Assembly (NCBI GenBank): GCA_036936605.1
Contig: JAUPFV010000004.1
Span: 67,108,352-67,172,351, forward strand
Reading direction: 5' to 3'
DNA length: 64,000 nt
Source of the DNA: Limnanthes douglasii subsp. nivea
Lineage: Eukaryota > Streptophyta > Magnoliopsida > Brassicales > Limnanthaceae
Shown: one piece after another, positions 58,726 to 64,000 of the stretch
Layout: each line of letters starts with the position of its first letter
Numbering within the stretch: the stretch's first letter is position 1
Program-made: the position numbers and the translations under genes
Notes under the pieces: generated by a model
Databases searched by the model: none
The model's input: only the letters and a program-made list of their open reading frames with translations
Told to the model about the DNA's origin: nothing

Positions 58726-59351
58726 TGTTAAGGGAAATAACAAAGTTAACTATAAATTAGTAGATTTTATTATCAAAGAAGAGATAAGTTACATCGATTA
58801 GGGTTATATCCATTTATTTATACTAACTATGACAGTTATCTCATATTACTCCACTCTTTGACTCCACTAACTATGAACGTTATCTCCTATTACAGCCATT
58901 ACATTAATGGTTTGACCAATTCCGCTAATGTGGCTTTAAACCGCTAATATGATTATCACTTATTATGCGAGGTTTTCGGTCAGCTTTATGTGCTCGGTTT
59001 GCCAATTTCTCAATATACTAAATGCCTCTCTAGTCATTTTCTTCTCCTCTTGGTAAGGCTCTTCGTAGAATTCATCATTTCAAGAAACTGAGCTCTTCTC
59101 CATTCGTTTCCCTTATGCTCGGTGCGCTTCTCATCCAGCGTTCCCCTGGTATCGACACAGGTCTGATTATCTTCTCGTGACATCCCCTTTCCTTTTCCCT
59201 GTTTGGAGAAGTCCGTCGAACGAATGGTTCATCTCTGTTTAAACACCCTTCCTACTTTGCAATCAGCTCAGCCTTTAACCTTTTCTGCTCTACTCCTTGT
59301 TCGGTTATTTATGTTTATTCTCTTCATATGATGATTATCCCCTCATCAACA
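58726..59351 (-). repeat. Gypsy 5' LTR
   Basis: On the minus strand it begins TGTTGATGAGGGG and ends CCCTTAACA, immediately before AATTTGGTGCC. 626 bp. Confidence 0.8.
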
Positions 59352-59620
59352 ACTACTAAATTTTGTTGATCTTTTTGAAGTACAATAATGTAAAATGACA
59401 TGAAAAACAACTACTAAAGCTTGTTGATTTGTTTGAAGCACAAGAATACAGAATGACATAAACACAACTACTAAAGCTTATCCATATAATATCAATAAGA
59501 AAAAGAACACAAAATGACTAAAACATAACTATTTTTAGCAATTTATACATCAACTACTAAAACTTTGTTGGTATGTTTGAAAACAACACATTTGATATTA
59601 AACAAGTACATTACAAACAA
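59345..59620. repeat. Imperfect 58-84 bp tandem repeats
   Basis: Four copies of CAACTACTAAA(G/A)CTT followed by TTGAAGCACAA-type sequence, starting near 59348, 59409, 59467 and 59551, with AATGACAT(A/G)AA between. Confidence 0.65.
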
Positions 59621-60950
59621 GTAAAAAGTAACTATGATAAAAACATATTATAATCCCTACATTTCATAAACTGATAAAAACTTAATCTGAAACAATTCAC
59701 AATAATTACAAACAGACTTCAAACGCGTTTAAATGAAGCTAAACAATTCAGAAACCATAAAAATTTCTTACAAAAAAACCATAAACAAGAAACAATCTAA
59801 GTTTAAAATGCCTAATCAACTTAGTAGATCTAACCAACAACATCCCAGCTCTAAATATGTAAGTGACATTTATTGGCCCATGAGCATCCTCTGAAGGTGT
59901 AACAAGCTTTGTGAGTAGTTCATTACCTGCGACCAATGATTAGGAACTTCCCGTTGCAATGATATAGTTGGTTAAGTTCCCGACGCATGATCCAGAAACA
60001 ACAATATAAATATCAATATTAACATTTTATACATGAACCAACAATAGTTGCTGCATCACCCTATGAGGCAGCCGTAAAAAAGCGAGGTGAAACGCTAATT
60101 TTACCATATACCGTTTTTTATTCACATTTCCTAACCAAGAAACAATGAGATTTTGTTTTTTACTTTTCGTCGAATATTGTTTTGCATTCTTATATTGTTT
60201 TCGTCCTTAGCCAATTGTTATATGAAGAAGTAATGTTGTTTTGGGACAAAATTAATGATGTTCCAGTCTATATATCAAATATAAAATAAAATAGATGCAT
60301 AATAAACAAAACCACATAAAGTATTAAGATTATATTTAGTGGGACCACGCTTAACAACACATTCGATGAACATAACATATATAAATATAATATTACATTC
60401 AAAAACATAATTTACCTTTATAAATATTAAGACTATTACTAAATGAGCGGAATAGATAACACTAATATTACATCTAATAAGACACTCAATAAATCAATTT
60501 ACCTTAATGATTATTGATAAGGATGAAATTAATCCGAACCAAAATAATAAGTTCAAAAGGTAAAATGATGAACAAATAATGCATAAGGTAGAATTTAGCA
60601 AAATAGAAGCTTAAAGGACCTAAAACACAATATGTAATAAATATGTTTATACTTAGTATAAAGATGTGGTGAAGTTACTAATGGTATAGTGCATGTCTGT
60701 TCCATGAAACTTACCACACCTATAAATAAATGTATTTTTTTAGAAATGGATGAATCCTTACTTTTGACTTTGACTTTTGACACATTCTATTTCTTGAATA
60801 TTTTTTGCACACTTTCTTTCTAGCAATTTGATTAATGTCTATAAGAATACTTCAAAAACAATTATATAATTTTCACTCTCGATAATATTAGGAGTGATAA
60901 GTAGTGCCACGGTAGAAGGTACACTTGGTATCTAAATATCAAGATAGGTT
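59621..60950. other. AT-rich region; one unrecognised coding-like stretch
   Basis: On the minus strand 59936-59748 reads MVAGNELLTKLVTPSEDAHG and continues for 62 codons; before it an in-frame stop and a more complex stretch (CVGNLTNYIIATGSS, near 59990-59945) and an AG|GTAATG-like donor are seen. The composition looks like an old coding exon, but I do not recognise the family. The rest holds nothing recognisable. Confidence 0.35.
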
Positions 60951-61409
60951 ACCAGAAAAATTGTTGAAAATATATGTTTAAATCAGATCGAGATATGGAT
61001 TCCGAAGTGAAACTAGATTTAACATTATTTGTAGAAGGATGTGTCATACAAGCAGGTATTAAACAAACGTAAATGCAAGCCATACCATGGTTAGAAGAGC
61101 AATAAATTCAACTAGCTTTGAAAGCTTGAAGAAATCAGTTATTAGAGCAAATAACTAAATTAAATGATCATCTATTTCATAGAGAACAAGCTATTTTGGT
61201 TTAACCATGATGGGTCCGATCCATCTTCAAATGTATCTGAAACCCAAACTTTGAGTATAAGATTACTAACCAATTCACGAACCCTTCAGAGCAAGGATTT
61301 TATGTTATTATGAATGATGGTATATGTGTGATTCAATATAGAAAATGAGTAGATTGGAGGACATCCCCTTTGTCTGGAGATGTTCGATCTTTCGCACGTG
61401 CGAAGCGTT

Positions 61410-62345
61410 TTGATATTGCAAAAGTAGATAAGTTTGATGGAACTCATAATTGTGATGATCATATCTAACAATTTAAGGACTACATGATGAATTTCAATGA
61501 TGATGATAAGTTCTCGTGTCAAGCTTTCTTACAGACTTTTAAACAACCTGCTTTAAAATGGTATAACGTAATTATGTATGGAACTATAACCAACTTTGGA
61601 ATTTTTTATATTTCTTTCCAAAAGTAATTCGAAAGAAGTAACGAAATGCGAGAAAATAGGGATACTATAATTCAACGTATGAAAAATAATAGGGAAAACC
61701 TTAAAATATTACACTAACCGTTTTGTACATACCAAAACTGGTTTGGATGATTGTGACGGACAAGTCGCATGCGCTTCTTATTAATAAGGAGAAGGGCGTT
61801 TACTTTTGGAGCTTTAATTTCTTAAGTAGAAAAATAAATTAAAGTTGATGATACAAAGACGATAAGTTCTGGGTCAGTAACTACACAAAGGCAAGTTTAG
61901 CAGGGTAGCACTTCAAATAATCAAGGTTATCAATAACAATCTTCTCTTTGACCCAAAACTTCAAGTAATTTTCTTCCTCGGTTGGGACCGTCTCAACTAA
62001 CAACTTCAATGTATCAATAATCATACAATCTAAGTTATCGACAAAAAACTACTCGAGTAATATAGTAGAAGTCTAGGTCAAACCAATGGATTCGACCAGA
62101 GCATTATGCTGAGTTAACTGAGAATGTTGCAACTATATTCGAGAGAGTTTGAAATCGTGTTCAATTTATAAACCCTCCACTTATAACAAAACCGAGAGAG
62201 GAAAAGATTACTAAATTTTACAAGTACCATAATAATATTGGACATGATACAACGGATTGTATAACTTTGTATAAGAAAATTCAGACATTGATTGAGAATG
62301 GGAAGTTGACAATCTTTGTTAAGAAATATTTTAGGTCTCAATAAG
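61410..62345 (+). pseudogene. Second Gypsy gag, fragmented
   Basis: Gag domain fragments followed, after stops, by KFYKYHNNIGHDTTDCITLY near 62210-62270, the plant Gypsy gag tail with a degenerate zinc-like H..C pattern (the leading Cys is Tyr). Confidence 0.75.
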
Positions 62346-62384
62346 TTCCAAGTGTAAACCAACAAGAAATGAATACAACGATCA

Positions 62385-63178
62385 ATGATGATAGCTGGTC
62401 CTATGGATGATTTTGATGTATCTACCGAATATCTTAATCCTGATCCAAATCGAAGGGTTGTGTTGGTGGTTAATAAACCAAAGTCGATGATTAAGGTTCA
62501 AATTTTGTGTGAGCTTTTGGAGTCTTTAGTGATTTTTGGAGGTGATACTATGGCTGAGAATACTAAAAGTTTAAGGAAAAGGCACATTGTAAATCTAACA
62601 ACACAATTGGTTGGTGGGATTTCACCTGATATATATGAGAAAAGTCATTTACCTTTTATCTTGTTTGATAATGATGATTTAAGGATGTTGTTGGGCCTCA
62701 TGAAGATGCATTTGTGATAGACCGGAAATAACATGAAATAAAATATGAAGAATACTCATTGATAGTCACAGTTAGGCCAATTTATTGTTTATGTCAATCT
62801 ATGAAAAATGGAAGATCCCCGGGTAATCATTTGTTTAAAACGAACAATAGTTCTTTTTACTAGTGTGACAACCAATGTTATTGGGGAATTCGAATGGGAA
62901 GTATTATTATAACGTCTACGGTCCACTAGTGTTTGAAATTTGTAGTTGAAGATTGTGTGGGAACGGTTCGGAGTAGCCAACAAGTGGCGAAGGAGTGTTA
63001 CGTTACAACTTTGCACACTAAACAGATTAAAAGTGTTGAAGGGATGAGAGAATATAAATTAGATGGGTCTGCCTCAGATTTGGAATTGATGGATGACCCG
63101 AGAGAGACCCCTAAATCACTAATAATTGATGAAAATACAGAAATATACGCGTTTCGTGATAAAAAAGATGAGAAATAA
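62385..63178 (+). pseudogene. Second Gypsy protease to RT linker region
   Basis: Open stretches 62385-62717 (DDFDVSTEYLNPDPNRRV and HLPFILFDNDDL) and 62933-63178 (KFVVEDCVGTVRSSQQVAKE, matching the V-G-T-V-R-x-x-Q-x-V-A-R-E-C-Y phrase that lies between protease and RT in plant Gypsy polyproteins). A protease active site is not recognisable. Confidence 0.65.
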
Positions 63179-63359
63179 GAACTTTGTTATAACCACATAT
63201 CAGAGAACGATTGATAGATTATCTGTAAAAAAACTGAAATATGTTTGCTCGGAGTACGAAGGATGTTGTGGGAGTTCTATCTACTACAATTTGTCACATC
63301 TTAGCTGTAAATCTGAACGTGAGATCAATCATCTAAAAAAGAAGAAATTTGTCTGCTGA

Positions 63360-64000
63360 AAAATCAAAGGCTATAGTGGCAGAGGTGGATCAGCTATCCA
63401 ATGTGGGTCATATTAGAGAGGCTCAATATCTCACATGGATATCAAATCTAATATTTTTGAAAATATAATGGCAAGTGGAGGATGTGCGTAGATTTTTCTC
63501 ACTTAAACCAAGCATGTTCACATGATCATTTTCCTGTCCCAAGTATGGATCAACTAGTTGATTCGATATTGCGTAATAAAATTATCTTGTTTATGGATGA
63601 TTTTGCTCGGTATAATCAAATCTAGATGAATTTGAAGGATCAAGAAATCACAACGTTTATTATTGATAAATGATTAGAATGTTATAAAGTGATGCATTTT
63701 GATATAAAAAATGTTCGTGCCACTTATCATAGGTTAGTAAAAAATGATTTTGCTACCCATATTAGAAGAAATATGAAGCCATACATCGATGATTTATTTG
63801 TAAAAATTACAAAAGATGAAGATCATTTCCAAGACTTTGAAGAAACTTTCTATATATTGAGAGCCATTCGTTTGGAATTAAATATTGAGGAATGTACTTT
63901 TATTGTATGTTTGGGAATATTTCTAGGCTACATAGTGAATGAAAGAGGGATTTAAGCTGATACGAAGCAATCAACAACTTTGATAGATATGGATCATCAT
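63360..64000 (+). pseudogene. Second Gypsy reverse transcriptase, partial
   Basis: FMDDFARYNQI near 63592, then ATYHRLVKNDF and IRRNMKPYIDDLFVKI near 63720-63810 (YIDD palm motif kept), then FLGYIVNERGI near 63920, which matches the family's FLGY...RGI. Stops interrupt it; the 3' part lies beyond the window. Confidence 0.85.

Larger units (their letters stand above)
53463..59351 (-). mobile_element. Ty3/Gypsy LTR retrotransposon, 3' truncated, inactive
   Basis: Minus-strand element with gag (about 58300-57160), protease (56859-56578), reverse transcriptase (about 56054-54880), RNase H (about 54800-54250) and integrase (about 54150-53463): the Gypsy order. The 5' LTR is at 58726-59351, followed on the minus strand by the primer-binding region. 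The integrase stops at the LINE junction and no 3' LTR was found to its left. Many stops are present. The base composition is richer in G+C than its surroundings. Confidence 0.9.
60950..64000 (+). mobile_element. Second Ty3/Gypsy element, heavily mutated, runs off the window
   Basis: Plus-strand gag pieces at 61410-61690 (AKVDKFDGTHNCDDH, FLQTFKQPALKWYNV, FERSNEMRENRDTIIQRM), a gag C-terminal segment at 62165-62335 (KITKFYKYHNNIGHDTTDCI), a protease to RT linker at 62385-63178 and reverse transcriptase from about 63360 to the end. It differs in sequence and strand from the first Gypsy element. No LTR was identified. Confidence 0.82.

Overview
The window looks like an AT-rich stretch of nuclear DNA from a flowering plant, probably a eudicot. 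The plant assignment rests on plant-type transposons (a Mutator-like transposase with a SWIM zinc finger, a LINE whose ORF2 ends in an RNase H domain, Copia and Gypsy elements), plant splice signals and a plant HIG1-family gene. I cannot name the species. Almost everything is repetitive. The only gene that looks intact is a two-exon HIG1-domain (hypoxia-responsive, mitochondrial) gene at 49537-49887.

Layout, left to right. 143-376 is the 3' exon of a Ulp1-type SUMO protease (broken). It faces a Mutator-like transposase gene on the minus strand (3493 to 1040; two stops, one intron, one frameshift); together they look like a MULE that carries a ULP gene. 4536-6000 is copy A of a 1.46 kb AT-rich repeat whose copy B is at 47322-48786. 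About 6001-12312 is a dead, near full-length LINE with ORF1 and ORF2. 12333-12640 is a diverged copy of 51862-52150. 13640-14280 holds a diverged tandem duplication that is split by a 2.1 kb insertion (about 14281-16430) filled with a 24-bp minisatellite. 16843-17168 is a pseudogene copy of the HIG1 gene. 17480-17790 looks like a small LTR (TRIM-like) remnant.

17812-39772 is the dominant feature: an uninterrupted satellite array of about 58 units of roughly 375 bp. Inside it are long-range block duplications and three back-to-back copies of a 2244-bp, six-unit higher-order repeat that are almost identical. On the minus strand each unit looks like the 5' end of a protein gene: a CT/CA-rich leader, an ATG, about 50 codons, then a consensus splice donor. 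This is the most interesting object here.

40493-45432 is a complete Copia element with 394/393-bp LTRs about 94% identical and a 5-bp target duplication; its protease, integrase and zinc-finger residues are mutated. 46600-46990 is a FAR1/MULE-type transposase remnant on the minus strand. 47322-48786 is repeat copy B, followed by the HIG1 gene. 52200-53462 is a LINE remnant on the minus strand fused in frame to the integrase of a Gypsy element (53463-59351, minus strand, one LTR found). From about 61000 to the window end is a second, plus-strand, heavily mutated Gypsy element that runs off the edge.

The genes do not form an operon or pathway. The biology visible here is nested transposon insertion, gene duplication followed by decay (HIG1), and recent satellite amplification, perhaps at or near a heterochromatic or centromeric locus (an inference). 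The plus-strand and minus-strand reading frames inside the satellite are repeat frames, not demonstrated genes.
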